Source of the DNA: JAGNLV01 sp964612145
GTDB taxonomy: Bacteria > Zixibacteria > MSB-5A5 > GN15 > FEB-12
DNA length: 64,000 bases
Direction: 5' to 3'
Assembly: GCA_964612145.1 (NCBI GenBank)
Contig: CAZTBP010000006.1
Span: 131,391-195,390, forward strand
Shown: piece by piece, positions 28,823 through 38,331 of the stretch
Position numbering within the stretch: the stretch's first letter is position 1
Layout of the letters: the number at the start of each line of letters is the position of its first letter
The notes under the pieces: model-generated
Told to the model about the DNA's origin: nothing
What the model saw: only the letters and a program-made list of their open reading frames with translations
The model's database searches: none
Program-made: the position numbers and the translations under genes

Positions 28823-29007
28823 AGAAAGACGTATTCGGGCCACGACCGGCAGGGAAACCACGACACGACGGTCATTCTGTATGCCCACTGTAGTGGTGAT
28901 TTCACCGGACTCGAAAGACCCGCATACGCAGCCAGTTATCAATCTAAAGGGAACAACAGCTTATAGTAGATGCCGGTCACTTGTAACCGGCGCGGAGGCT
29001 TCTTTTT

Positions 29008-30297
29008 ATGCAAACCCAGGTCGAACCAAAAGCGACAATGGAAAGAAACGACCTCGTCGACACCTTCCTGCGCATTCGCGAGAAAAGCGAAGAACTTGTC
29101 CGACCCCTCGAACGCGAAGATTTCGTTATCCAGACCATCGACGACGTCAGCCCGCCCAAGTGGCACCTCGGTCACACGACGTGGTTCTTTGAGCGCGTAA
29201 TCCTGCAGCAGTACGAAAAAGATTTCGCCCCGATCAACGAAACCTATTACTACGTCTTCAATTCATATTACAACACTTTCGGCTGCCGCCTCGAACGCGA
29301 CCGCCGGGGCACTCTCTCCCGACCCGCGCTCGATGACGTTTTCGCCTACCGCAAAGCTGTCACGGAACGGACAGTCGAGTTGCTCAACAACCTCGACGAC
29401 AACCAGCTCGCCGAACTGATCCCGCTGCTGCTAATCGGATGCAATCACGAACAGCAACACCAGGAACTCTTCCTGATGGACATCAAGCACATCTACAACA
29501 GCAACCCGTTCCACCCGCCCTACCGCAAAGAAGCCGTTTCATCCGCAAACACGATCCCGGAACTGACCTTCCTCCCGTTCGAGGGCGGCCTGGTCGAGAT
29601 CGGCTGCGACGGCACCGGGTTTGCCTACGACAACGAATTTCCCCGGCATAAACACTATCTCCACCCCTTCAAGATTGCCAACCGTCCCGTAACCAACGGT
29701 GAGTTCCTCAATTTTATCAACGACGGCGGCTACCACGACCACCGCTGGTGGCTCTCCGATGCCTGGGACTACATCCAACAAAAAGGCTGGGAAATGCCGC
29801 TGTACTGGGAAAAGAACGACCACGGCTACCTCCAGCACACCCTGGCCGGCACCGATAAGCTTAACCTGAATGAACCGGTCGTTCACGTAAGTTTCTACGA
29901 AGCCGCTGCCTACGCCCGCTGGGCCGACAAACGACTCCCGACCGAATTTGAGTGGGAAATCGTCGCCCAAAAGCACGGCCACGAAAATCCCGGCAATCTT
30001 ATGGACGACGGCACCTTCCACCCGTTTTTCCGCGAAGGCAACGCCGACGGTGAGATGCACGGCCTCATTGGCGATACCTGGGAATGGACCCGAAGCAGCT
30101 ACCTCCCCTACCCCGGCTACAAACAGGGCCGCGACGCCCTCGGTGAATACAACGGCAAGTTTATGAACAATCAGCGCGTCCTCCGGGGTGGATGTTGCGC
30201 CACACCTGCCGATCATATACGTATCACCTACCGAAACTTCTTCCAGCCCGAAAAACGCTGGCAATTCAGCGGCTTCCGGCTGGCTGACGACGCCTGA
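29008..30297 (+). CDS. egtB: Ergothioneine biosynthesis sulfoxide synthase EgtB
   Basis: A nonheme-iron enzyme joining trimethylhistidine (hercynine) to a thiol donor with O2. The N-terminal DinB-like domain (about 12-170) supplies the iron ligands H56 (WHLGHTTWF), H147 and H151 (CNHEQQHQELF). The C-terminal FGE-sulfatase domain (about 190-429) has EPVVHVSFYEAAAYARWADK and NNQRVLRGGC-type segments. The 429-residue length fits EgtB and not the methyltransferase-fused OvoA. GGAGG is nine bases upstream, after a small hairpin (28972-28991). No egtA, egtC or egtE is nearby. Confidence 0.93.
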   Translation: MQTQVEPKATMERNDLVDTFLRIREKSEELVRPLEREDFVIQTIDDVSPPKWHLGHTTWFFERVILQQYEKDFAPINETYYYVFNSYYNTFGCRLERDRRGTLSRPALDDVFAYRKAVTERTVELLNNLDDNQLAELIPLLLIGCNHEQQHQELFLMDIKHIYNSNPFHPPYRKEAVSSANTIPELTFLPFEGGLVEIGCDGTGFAYDNEFPRHKHYLHPFKIANRPVTNGEFLNFINDGGYHDHRWWLSDAWDYIQQKGWEMPLYWEKNDHGYLQHTLAGTDKLNLNEPVVHVSFYEAAAYARWADKRLPTEFEWEIVAQKHGHENPGNLMDDGTFHPFFREGNADGEMHGLIGDTWEWTRSSYLPYPGYKQGRDALGEYNGKFMNNQRVLRGGCCATPADHIRITYRNFFQPEKRWQFSGFRLADDA

Positions 30298-30317
30298 ACC
30301 GACAAAGGGGAGTACGT

Positions 30318-31331
30318 TTGCAGCGCATAAAGGTCCTCAACCCGGAAGACTTCGCCGGCACCTTTGGTGACCGCGACACCTTCGCCCTTGATATCCTGGT
30401 CGGCCTCTCCGAGCAGCGCAAGGCTATACCGTCTCGCTATATGTACGACGACGAAGGCAGCCGCCTGTTCGTGGAAATCACCCGCCTGCCGGAATACTAC
30501 CCGACCGAGGCCGAAAAAGCGGTCCTGGAAAAAAACAAGGAAGCAATAGCCAAACATGTCGAAAACGAGCCCTTCAACCTCGTTGAATTCGGTCCCGGCG
30601 ACGGCCACAAGACCGAGATCCTCCTGGATCACTTCCTTAAGAAGAAACTCGACTTCACATACGTCCCGATCGACATCTCCAAGGGCGCCCTTGAGGTCCT
30701 CGAGAACAATATCCTCGGTCATTTTCCCCAGCTTGAGCTCAACGCCCTCGTCTCCGAATACTTCGCCGGCATCAAGTGGCTGAATAACCGCTCGGACCGG
30801 CGCAACCTTGTTCTGTTCATGGGCTCCAACATCGGCAACTTCTCCCATGCCCAGGCCCGCTTTTTCTTGCGAAACCTCTGGAACTGTCTCAACAACGGCG
30901 ACATCCTGCTAATCGGGTTTGACCTCAAAAAAGACATCGAAATGCTCCTGAGCGCCTACAACGATCCCAAAGGCGTCACCGCTGAATTCAACCTCAATGT
31001 CCTGACCCGCATCAACCGCGAGCTTGGCGGCCAGTTTGACATCACCAGGTTCCGCCACTTCGGCACCTACGATGTATTCTCCGGCGCCATGGAAAGCTAC
31101 CTCGTCAGCCTGGAACATCAGGACGTCTTCATCGAAGAAATCGGTCGCTCGTTCAACTTCCGACCCTGGGAACCGATTCACACCGAGTACTCCTACAAAT
31201 ACCTCGAATCCGATATCGACATCATCGCCCAAGAAACGCTCTTTGTCGTCAAAGAACATCTGCACGACAATCGCCGCTGGTACACCGATTCCATCTGGGA
31301 AGTACAGAAGTCCAACAGGAATTCTCACTGA
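30318..31331 (+). CDS. egtD: L-histidine N-alpha-methyltransferase EgtD
   Basis: Trimethylates histidine to hercynine, the EgtB substrate. The 337-residue protein has the family segments YMYDDEGSRLFVEIT, LPEYYPTEAEKAVL, the SAM loop FGPGDGHKT and FMGSNIGNFSHAQA. The start codon is TTG, supported by AGGGGAG at 30306-30312 and the 20-base spacing to egtB. The pair forms the core ergothioneine operon. Confidence 0.94.
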   Translation: MQRIKVLNPEDFAGTFGDRDTFALDILVGLSEQRKAIPSRYMYDDEGSRLFVEITRLPEYYPTEAEKAVLEKNKEAIAKHVENEPFNLVEFGPGDGHKTEILLDHFLKKKLDFTYVPIDISKGALEVLENNILGHFPQLELNALVSEYFAGIKWLNNRSDRRNLVLFMGSNIGNFSHAQARFFLRNLWNCLNNGDILLIGFDLKKDIEMLLSAYNDPKGVTAEFNLNVLTRINRELGGQFDITRFRHFGTYDVFSGAMESYLVSLEHQDVFIEEIGRSFNFRPWEPIHTEYSYKYLESDIDIIAQETLFVVKEHLHDNRRWYTDSIWEVQKSNRNSH

Positions 31332-31404
31332 CCGATTTATTACAGCTCACGTCCGCCACCGACAATTGTAACCGAGAAACCATAAACCTCATAGGAAGAG
31401 GCAT

Positions 31405-32799
31405 ATGACTTCCGATTCAAACGACCATTTTGACATCATTGTCATCGGCGCAGGACAGGGCGGCGGACCACTTGCCGGAGCGTTTGCCAAAGCCGGCAAA
31501 AAATCAGCCCTGATCGAACGCCAATATGTCGGCGGTACCTGCATCAACTACGGCTGCACCCCCACCAAAACCATCATCGCCAGCGGCCGTATCGCCCACC
31601 TCGCCCGCCGCGGCCCGGACTACGGCGTAAACACCGGCAACATCACGATCGATATGAAAAAAGTCCGTAACCGCAAGCGCGACATCGTCGACATGTTCCG
31701 TTCCGGCAGCGAAAAAAGCCTCAAGAAACTCGATAACCTCGACCTGATCTACGGTCACGCCCGCTTTGCCGACCCGACGACAATCAACATCGACCTTAAC
31801 CAAAACGGCTCCCGAACCCTCACCGCCGACCACATCGTCATCAACACCGGGACTCGGCCGTATCTGCCTTCTATCGACGGCCTCACTTCCATCGACCCGC
31901 TCGACAACGCTTCGATCATGGAACTCGACACCATTCCCGAACACCTGATCGTCCTCGGCGGCAGTTATATTGGCCTGGAATTCGGCCAGCTCTTCCGGCG
32001 CCTCGGAGCCGATGTCACCATCCTCCAGAAAAGCGGCCAGCTTCTCCCCGGTGAAGACGAAGATGTCGCCGAAGAAATCCGCAGCTTTTTCGAAGAAGAA
32101 GGCGTCGATATCTTGCTCAACTCCGAAGTCACCGGTGCCGGCAAATCCGGCGGCAAGTCCGAAATCCGCTACAACCACCACGGCGCCGAAAAAACCGTAT
32201 CCGGCTCTCACGTACTGGTTGCTGTCGGACGGCTCCCCAACACCGACGATATCGGAGCCGATAAAGCCGGCCTGACCCTGACTGACCGCGGCCACATCAA
32301 AACCAATAACAAATTCGAAACCGACGTAAAGAAAGTCTACGCTATCGGCGATGTTAAAGGCGGCCCCGCCTTTACCCACATCTCCTACGACGACTACCGC
32401 ATCCTCAAAGACAACCTCCTCAACGGTAAAAACCGCACCACCGACAGCCGCCTCGTCCCCTATACCCTGTTCACCGATCCGCAACTCGGCCGGGTCGGCC
32501 TCTCGGAAAAGCAGGCCGAAGAACAGGGGGGCCAGTACGAAGTTGCCAAACTCAAAATGGGAGCCGTGGCTCGTGCTCTTGAAACCGACGAAACCCGAGG
32601 CTTCATGAAAGCCCTCGTCGATCCCGATTCGAAAAAGATCCTCGGCGCCGCCATGCTCGGCATCGAGGGCGGCGAACTGATGAACATGATTCAGATTGCA
32701 ATGATGGGAAATCTCCCGTGGACCGCCCTCAAAGATGGTGCCTTTGCCCACCCCACGCTCGGAGAGTCGCTCAACAATCTCTTTTCGACCCTTGACTAA
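31405..32799 (+). CDS. FAD-dependent disulfide reductase, mercuric-reductase-like
   Basis: A 464-residue class I pyridine nucleotide-disulfide oxidoreductase. The N-terminal FAD motif is IIVIGAGQGGGPLAG. The redox disulfide is C46/C51 in GGTCINYGCTPTK. The NAD(P) domain contains VLGGSYIGLEFGQ, and the dimer domain ends with the His-Glu pair H449/E454 (HPTLGE). There is no N-terminal HMA domain, no C-terminal vicinal cysteine pair and no mer genes, so mercury reduction is doubtful. It starts 73 bases after egtD; a role in thiol or ergothioneine redox cycling is only a suggestion. Its stop overlaps the convergent EamA gene. Confidence 0.88.
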   Translation: MTSDSNDHFDIIVIGAGQGGGPLAGAFAKAGKKSALIERQYVGGTCINYGCTPTKTIIASGRIAHLARRGPDYGVNTGNITIDMKKVRNRKRDIVDMFRSGSEKSLKKLDNLDLIYGHARFADPTTINIDLNQNGSRTLTADHIVINTGTRPYLPSIDGLTSIDPLDNASIMELDTIPEHLIVLGGSYIGLEFGQLFRRLGADVTILQKSGQLLPGEDEDVAEEIRSFFEEEGVDILLNSEVTGAGKSGGKSEIRYNHHGAEKTVSGSHVLVAVGRLPNTDDIGADKAGLTLTDRGHIKTNNKFETDVKKVYAIGDVKGGPAFTHISYDDYRILKDNLLNGKNRTTDSRLVPYTLFTDPQLGRVGLSEKQAEEQGGQYEVAKLKMGAVARALETDETRGFMKALVDPDSKKILGAAMLGIEGGELMNMIQIAMMGNLPWTALKDGAFAHPTLGESLNNLFSTLD

Positions 32800-33716
32800 C
32801 CGCGCTGAAGGTTGATCAGGACCAGGGCCACGATTGTCAGCAGCACCGCCGCCCACTCACGGCGCGACAACCGTTCTTTGAAAAACGTCACTCCCACGAG
32901 ATTGATAATCACGATTGTCCCGGCCCCATACGCCGGGAAAACCGCCGCGGCCGACATCGTATCCAGCGCCCGAATCAAAAAGAACGACGAAAACAAATTC
33001 GGCACCCCCACTGCAACTCCCATGACCAGATCCCGCCGCTGCACCGGCTTCTTCGACCGCAGCGTCGCCGTCAAACTGGCCACAAACGCCACCGTGAAAA
33101 TGAACAGCAAAAAGACCGCCTTGTCATCCTGCAGCCCGTACTTCTGAAATACCTTGTTACTGAATTCGGCTATCCCCCCGAATAGAAACAACAGCAGCAA
33201 AGCCGGCCGCAACGCCGACCCGACCGACTTCCCCGAGGGCCAGTTCACGATTATAATCGATGAAATCGCCAGCACGATCCCAACCCACTGTATCAGCGCC
33301 GGCATTTCCTTCCACAAAACCAGTGACAGCGACATCGGCACCAGGATCCCCAGCTTCGTAAACGCCCCGGCCAACCCAACGCCGTGCTCCTTCACACTTA
33401 TCTGGTAATAAAGAAACGCCAGGAAGAAGAACGAACCGGCCGCCAGCCCGACCAGGCCCCCCCAGGTCACACTCCCTCCCGGTGGCAGCGTCGTTCCGCG
33501 AGACAGCGCCTCCCCGATTTGCCCCAGTGCCGTGGAGAAACTATACCCATCCGGCAAACCCGGCCACTCCGCAATCACAAGTCCCGCCGCAACCAGCGAG
33601 GCCGTCACGTAGTTCGTCGTCGTGACGGCATAGCGGTTCATCCCGCTGGTTTCACTGTGTTTGAAGAGCAGCGCGATCGACGCACTGCAAATTATGGCCA
33701 GCAGGAGAAATAGCAC
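32796..33716 (-). CDS. EamA/DMT family transporter
   Basis: A 306-residue inner-membrane protein with about ten hydrophobic helices in two five-helix halves, the drug/metabolite transporter layout. It starts at the membrane (MLFLLLAIICSASIALLF), and the second half includes FPAYGAGTIVIINLVGVTFF and FFKERLSRREWAA, typical of EamA. The exported metabolite is unknown. It lies 21 bases after the helicase gene on the same strand and its stop codon overlaps the convergent flavoprotein stop. Confidence 0.82.
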   Translation of the reverse strand: MLFLLLAIICSASIALLFKHSETSGMNRYAVTTTNYVTASLVAAGLVIAEWPGLPDGYSFSTALGQIGEALSRGTTLPPGGSVTWGGLVGLAAGSFFFLAFLYYQISVKEHGVGLAGAFTKLGILVPMSLSLVLWKEMPALIQWVGIVLAISSIIIVNWPSGKSVGSALRPALLLLFLFGGIAEFSNKVFQKYGLQDDKAVFLLFIFTVAFVASLTATLRSKKPVQRRDLVMGVAVGVPNLFSSFFLIRALDTMSAAAVFPAYGAGTIVIINLVGVTFFKERLSRREWAAVLLTIVALVLINLQRG

Positions 33717-33737
33717 GTGCCCTGCTTCAGACGCCCG

Positions 33738-35357
33738 CTAAGACCTGCGCCCTTTTCCCCGTGACCGGCCGCGCGATCCTCCGCCTTTTCCGCCGCCTCG
33801 TGTGCCACCCTTGCCGCCTCCGCCGCTTCTGCTGCCACCGCCGCGGCCGGAATCACGATCCCGATGGTGCTGCGTCGTAGAAAGATCCGGCGGCGTCTGC
33901 GGACCGTGTAAACTCTGCTGGTAGTAATCATCGACCAGCATCGAAAGTACCTGCTGTCCGGCATCGCTTTCCGCCAACGCCCGCACCAGCGGAAAGAACC
34001 GTTCCATCCGCTCTGTGTGCAGCTTGTCCTGCGACCGGAGCTTCGCTTCCAGCAGTGCCGTAACCCGCTCGGAGACCACTAATGCGACGGCTTCTTCAGT
34101 CGGCGCCTCACGCTGTATCAACTCCAACGCGAACCGCTTGCCGATGCGACTCAATTCCGTCTGCTCCATCCCGGCCACCAGAGTGATCGCTTCACCGGTC
34201 GCTCCCGCCCGTCCGGTCCGACCCGCCCGGTGGATATACGCCTCCGGGTCTTCCGGCACATCGTACTGAATAATATGCGACAGATCAGGAATGTCTATTC
34301 CGCGTGCCGCCACATCGGTCGCCACCAAAAATCGCAGCGTCCCTTTGCGAATACGGTCCAGCACCTTTTCCCGGGCTCCCTGCGAGAGATCCGCGCTCAA
34401 CTGATCGGCATCATAACCAAACCGTTGCAGCACCACCGCGACATAATGCACCATCGATTTCGTATTGCAGAAAATAATCGCATTCGCCGGGTTCTCTACC
34501 TCGATTATCCGCACCAGGTATCGATCCTTCTCCATATGCGGCACGACATAATAGACGTGCTCGGTCTCGGCCACATATACCTTGTCCCGACTCAGACTCA
34601 GGAAACCCGGGTCTTTCAAAAACTGCCGCGCCAGATTAAGCACATGTGTGGGATACGTCGCCGAAAACATGTAAGAATTAATATGCCGCCGGGGAAGATA
34701 CTTTTGCACCTCAACCATATCCGGATAAAACCCCATCGAGAGCATCCGGTCTGCCTCATCAAAAATCAGGATATCGATATCATCAAGCGTAAGCGTCCGC
34801 TTCAGCAAATGATCCAGAATACGCCCCGGCGTACCGACAACAATATGGGCCCCCTTATTGAAGGCCTCGATCTGCGGTCGGTAGCTCACGCCGCCATACA
34901 CCGCGACAAACCGCGCGCCGGTATCACCCGCCAGCAACTCCGCCTCCGATGCCACCTGCTTCGCCAACTCACGGGTCGGCACCAAAATCAGCGCCTGGCA
35001 GGTATCCCGCGACAGGTCAAGACGGTCCAAGATCGGCAGCAAAAACGCCCCGGTCTTGCCCGAACCGGTCCGCGACTGAATCATCAAATCCCGCCGCGCC
35101 AGCATGTACGGGACCGTTTTCTTTTGTACCGGCATGAAACTGGGCCAACCGGCCCGCGCAGCCGCCTCCCGAATCGTTGTCGACTGCTCCTCAAGCGTCG
35201 TCTCCGGAAGAGCATCATCTGGCTCTAATACATCAACCTTTGACAGTTGCTCATCGTCCAGGTCTTTTTGTGATTTCTGTTCTTTCGCGTCCTTTTCACT
35301 CACTGTCGCTTCCTCAACTGATTTCCTTTCAAGCTCTTCGATGTAACTCAGGAACAC
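33738..35357 (-). CDS. DEAD-box RNA helicase with a glycine/arginine-rich tail
   Basis: An ATP-dependent RNA helicase of 539 residues. After a charged N-terminal extension (1-60) come motif I SRTGSGKTGAF, PTRELAKQV, TPGRILDHLL, motif II FDEADRML, SAT, then the second RecA domain with IIFCNTKSM, ATDVAARGIDIP and motif VI HRAGRTGRAG. The last 45 residues are an RG/GGS-rich disordered tail, likely RNA-binding. The most upstream start is a GTG at 35357 without a clear ribosome site, so the exact N-terminus is uncertain. Confidence 0.9.
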   Translation of the reverse strand: MFLSYIEELERKSVEEATVSEKDAKEQKSQKDLDDEQLSKVDVLEPDDALPETTLEEQSTTIREAAARAGWPSFMPVQKKTVPYMLARRDLMIQSRTGSGKTGAFLLPILDRLDLSRDTCQALILVPTRELAKQVASEAELLAGDTGARFVAVYGGVSYRPQIEAFNKGAHIVVGTPGRILDHLLKRTLTLDDIDILIFDEADRMLSMGFYPDMVEVQKYLPRRHINSYMFSATYPTHVLNLARQFLKDPGFLSLSRDKVYVAETEHVYYVVPHMEKDRYLVRIIEVENPANAIIFCNTKSMVHYVAVVLQRFGYDADQLSADLSQGAREKVLDRIRKGTLRFLVATDVAARGIDIPDLSHIIQYDVPEDPEAYIHRAGRTGRAGATGEAITLVAGMEQTELSRIGKRFALELIQREAPTEEAVALVVSERVTALLEAKLRSQDKLHTERMERFFPLVRALAESDAGQQVLSMLVDDYYQQSLHGPQTPPDLSTTQHHRDRDSGRGGGSRSGGGGKGGTRGGGKGGGSRGRSRGKGRRS

Positions 35358-35534
35358 AAACTACAAGATTTTTCGCCAAACGTACAGAATTAACTTGACC
35401 TCCCCCTGACATTTCTTGTCCCCCTGCAGCGCATAACCTGCGACCTCACCCTATTCCTCGAACCTTCGACACCTGAAAACGTACCAACCACAATAGATAC
35501 CTAAACGCCCAAGGACGCACTCACAGGACCATCC

Positions 35535-36059
35535 ATGCCCACCTACATTTCACACGACACCTCTCACGGCAACCAGACCGTAACCCTCGTTCCGGTCACA
35601 CCCGATCAGAAAACGACCCTCAGAAATCTGATGTCACTATACCTTCACGACCTCTCCGAGTACACCGACACCCTCTCCATCAGCGCCTCCGGCGTATACC
35701 ATTACGATGGCCTCGGACTCTACTTCACCGACCAAGCCCTCGTCCCGCTGTTCATTTTCAACGGCGATAACCTGGCCGGCTTCATCCTGCTCAACCGGCC
35801 ACCCTACGCCCCGGCCGAAACCGATTTCTGCCTCAACGAACTGTTCGTCCTGCGCGGCTTTCGCGGTCGCGGTATCGCCCGGTCCGCCGTCAGTGAGTGC
35901 TTCCGTCAGTATCCCGGACGCTACGTTGTCCGCCAGTTCACCCGCAACGTTCCGGCTATCGGCTTCTGGCGACGGCTCTTCGCCCGGCTTAGCATCGAAA
36001 ACATCGAATATCGCATGTCCAGGGGTGAGCCCTGCACCATGCACGCCTTCACCGTCTGA
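35535..36059 (+). CDS. GNAT family acetyltransferase
   Basis: A 174-residue protein of the GCN5-related fold. The acetyl-CoA loop is visible as LRGFRGRGIARSAVSECF after the beta-strand CLNELFVL. The preceding HYDGLGLYFTD and AGFILLNRPP segments resemble small uncharacterised GNAT proteins. Substrate unknown. It is divergent from the helicase gene and upstream of tex. Confidence 0.8.
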   Translation: MPTYISHDTSHGNQTVTLVPVTPDQKTTLRNLMSLYLHDLSEYTDTLSISASGVYHYDGLGLYFTDQALVPLFIFNGDNLAGFILLNRPPYAPAETDFCLNELFVLRGFRGRGIARSAVSECFRQYPGRYVVRQFTRNVPAIGFWRRLFARLSIENIEYRMSRGEPCTMHAFTV

Positions 36060-36191
36060 CCGCCCACCGGGAACCGCCCGCCAATACACCTGTTTCCTTT
36101 GTCAACCGAATGCCTTATCTTAGCGTCGATAATCGGCCGATTCGCATATACGGCCACAAACCGGCAGACACAAGGACAACCGACAACAGGC

Positions 36192-38321
36192 ATGAAAAAC
36201 GAGCATATCAGACGGATAGCCTCCGAACTGAATATCAAACCAACCCAGGTATCGGCTGCTATCGATCTCCTGGACAACGAGGCCACCGTCCCCTTTATCG
36301 CCCGCTACCGCAAAGAGGCCACCGGCAGTCTCGACGAGGTCGCGGTCACCGCCATTCGCGACCGCATCGGCCAGCTTCGCGATCTGGACAAGCGCCGCGA
36401 GGCTATATTTAAATCACTTATAGAACGCGACCTGCTATCCGACGAACTTCGCGATAAACTGAACGCCGCCGAAACCATGGCCGCCCTCGAAGATATTTAC
36501 CTGCCGTTCAAACCCAAACGCCGCACCCGCGCCACTATCGCTCGCGAACGCGGCCTGGAACCCCTGGCCGAACTCCTCTTCGCGCAGGACAACATCAACC
36601 CGTTCGCGGAGGCCGGGTCATTCGTGAACAACGAAAAGGAAGTCCCCACTGTCGAGGACGCCCTCGCCGGTGCCCGTGATATCATCGCGGAGTGGGTCAA
36701 CGAGGATGCCGACGCCCGCGCGAAACTCCGCGACCTGTTTGCCGCCGAAGCCACCATCCGATCAAAAGTCATCTCCGGCAAAGAAACCGAAGGCGCCAAG
36801 TTCTCTGACTACTTCGAATGGGAAGGACCGGCCCGCACCGCTCCCTCGCACCGGGTGCTCGCTATCCGACGCGGGGAATCCGAGGGCATCCTCTCCGTTC
36901 GCATCCTCCCCGAGGAAAATCGCGCCCTGAACCTGCTGGATAACTTCTTTGTCATCGCCGATAACGCCGCCGCCGAACAGGTCCGCCAGGCCGTTCACGA
37001 CAGCTACAAACGCCTGCTGTCGACAGCCCTGGAAACCGAACTGCGGGCCGATCTCAAAGATCAGGCCGACCTGGAGGCTATCCGCGTCTTCGCCGAAAAC
37101 CTCCGCGAACTCCTCATGTCGCCGCCGCTGGGGCGCAAAAATGTCCTCGCTATCGACCCCGGATTTCGCACCGGCTGCAAAGTCGTCTGCCTCGACCGCC
37201 AGGGCAAACTCCTTGACAATACTACCATATTCCCGCACCAGTCCGCCGCCCAGCGTCACGACGCCGGTAAGGAAATCATCGCCCTCTGCCGCCGCTACAA
37301 AATAAACGTCATCGCTGTCGGCAGCGGAACCGCCGGCCGCGAAACCGAAGCCTTCGTTCGCGAACTCGACCTCCCCGAACATATCATCATCGAACTGGTC
37401 AACGAGTCCGGCGCATCGGTCTACTCCGCCTCCGAAGTCGCCCGCGAGGAATTCCCCAACCACGACGTAACCGTCCGCGGCGCCGTTTCCATCGGCCGTC
37501 GCCTGATGGACCCGCTGGCCGAACTCGTCAAGATCGACCCCCGCTCAATCGGCGTCGGCCAGTACCAGCACGATGTTGACCAGCCCTCCCTCCGGCACGG
37601 GCTCGACGACACCGTCGTCTCCTGCGTGAACGCCGTAGGCGTCGAAGTCAACACCGCCAGCAAACAATTGCTGACTTACGTCTCCGGCCTCGGCCCCAGC
37701 CTCGCCGGCAATATCGTCGCCTATCGCGACGACAACGGCCCCTTCCCCAGCCGCAAGGCGTTGTCCAAAGTCCCGCGCCTCGGACCCAAAGCGTTTGAGC
37801 AGGCGGCCGGATTCCTGCGAATCGCCGACGCTTCCCATCCGCTTGACCGAAGCGCCGTTCACCCCGAAAGCTATCCTGTTGTTGAGAAAATGGCCGAGGA
37901 TCTAAACTGCACCGTCGCCGACCTGATGCAGCGCGAGGACCTCCGCAAGAAAATCCGCCTCCAGGACTACATCACCGACACCGTCGGCCTGCCCACCCTG
38001 CAGGATATCATGGCTGAATTGGCCAAACCGGGCCGCGATCCGCGCGCGGAATTCGAGACGTTTTCTTACGATGACTCCGTCCAGACGATCAACGACCTCC
38101 GCGAAGGAATGAAACTCCCCGGCATCGTCACCAATGTAACTGCCTTCGGCGCCTTTGTTGACATCGGCGTGCATCAGGACGGCCTCGTACACATCAGTGA
38201 ACTCGCTGACCGATTCGTCAAGGACCCGTCCGAAGTCGTCAAAGTCCGTCAGAAAGTAATGGTAACCGTCATGGACATTGACCTTGAACGAAACCGCATC
38301 GCACTATCGATGCGCCGTTAG
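36192..38321 (+). CDS. tex: Tex family RNA-binding protein
   Basis: A 709-residue Tex/YhgF protein, a conserved nucleic-acid-binding factor of bacteria. Order of parts: N-terminal helical region beginning IRRIASELNIKPTQV, Tex central core, a YqgF RNase-H-like domain near 320-450 (VLAIDPGFRTGCK), helix-hairpin-helix motifs (SGLGPSLAGNIVAYRD and SKVPRLGPKAFEQ), and a C-terminal S1 domain (GIVTNVTAFGAFVDIGVHQD). The ATG at 36192 begins the conserved sequence; a longer frame from 36099 has no support. Confidence 0.94.
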   Translation: MKNEHIRRIASELNIKPTQVSAAIDLLDNEATVPFIARYRKEATGSLDEVAVTAIRDRIGQLRDLDKRREAIFKSLIERDLLSDELRDKLNAAETMAALEDIYLPFKPKRRTRATIARERGLEPLAELLFAQDNINPFAEAGSFVNNEKEVPTVEDALAGARDIIAEWVNEDADARAKLRDLFAAEATIRSKVISGKETEGAKFSDYFEWEGPARTAPSHRVLAIRRGESEGILSVRILPEENRALNLLDNFFVIADNAAAEQVRQAVHDSYKRLLSTALETELRADLKDQADLEAIRVFAENLRELLMSPPLGRKNVLAIDPGFRTGCKVVCLDRQGKLLDNTTIFPHQSAAQRHDAGKEIIALCRRYKINVIAVGSGTAGRETEAFVRELDLPEHIIIELVNESGASVYSASEVAREEFPNHDVTVRGAVSIGRRLMDPLAELVKIDPRSIGVGQYQHDVDQPSLRHGLDDTVVSCVNAVGVEVNTASKQLLTYVSGLGPSLAGNIVAYRDDNGPFPSRKALSKVPRLGPKAFEQAAGFLRIADASHPLDRSAVHPESYPVVEKMAEDLNCTVADLMQREDLRKKIRLQDYITDTVGLPTLQDIMAELAKPGRDPRAEFETFSYDDSVQTINDLREGMKLPGIVTNVTAFGAFVDIGVHQDGLVHISELADRFVKDPSEVVKVRQKVMVTVMDIDLERNRIALSMRR

Positions 38322-38331
38322 CCCGTGTAAA

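Noticed and set aside
29008..30297. Ovothiol synthase OvoA
   Set aside because: OvoA carries an additional C-terminal methyltransferase domain; this protein ends after the FGE domain and is next to egtD.
31405..32799. Mercury resistance determinant (merA)
   Set aside because: The fold matches, but the HMA domain, C-terminal cysteine pair and merR/T/P genes are all missing.
31504..32856. 450-codon open frame on the minus strand opposite the flavoprotein gene
   Set aside because: It is the mirror of the strongly coding plus-strand frame; the G/V/D/F-rich protein is typical of antisense to C-ending codons and shows no motif.
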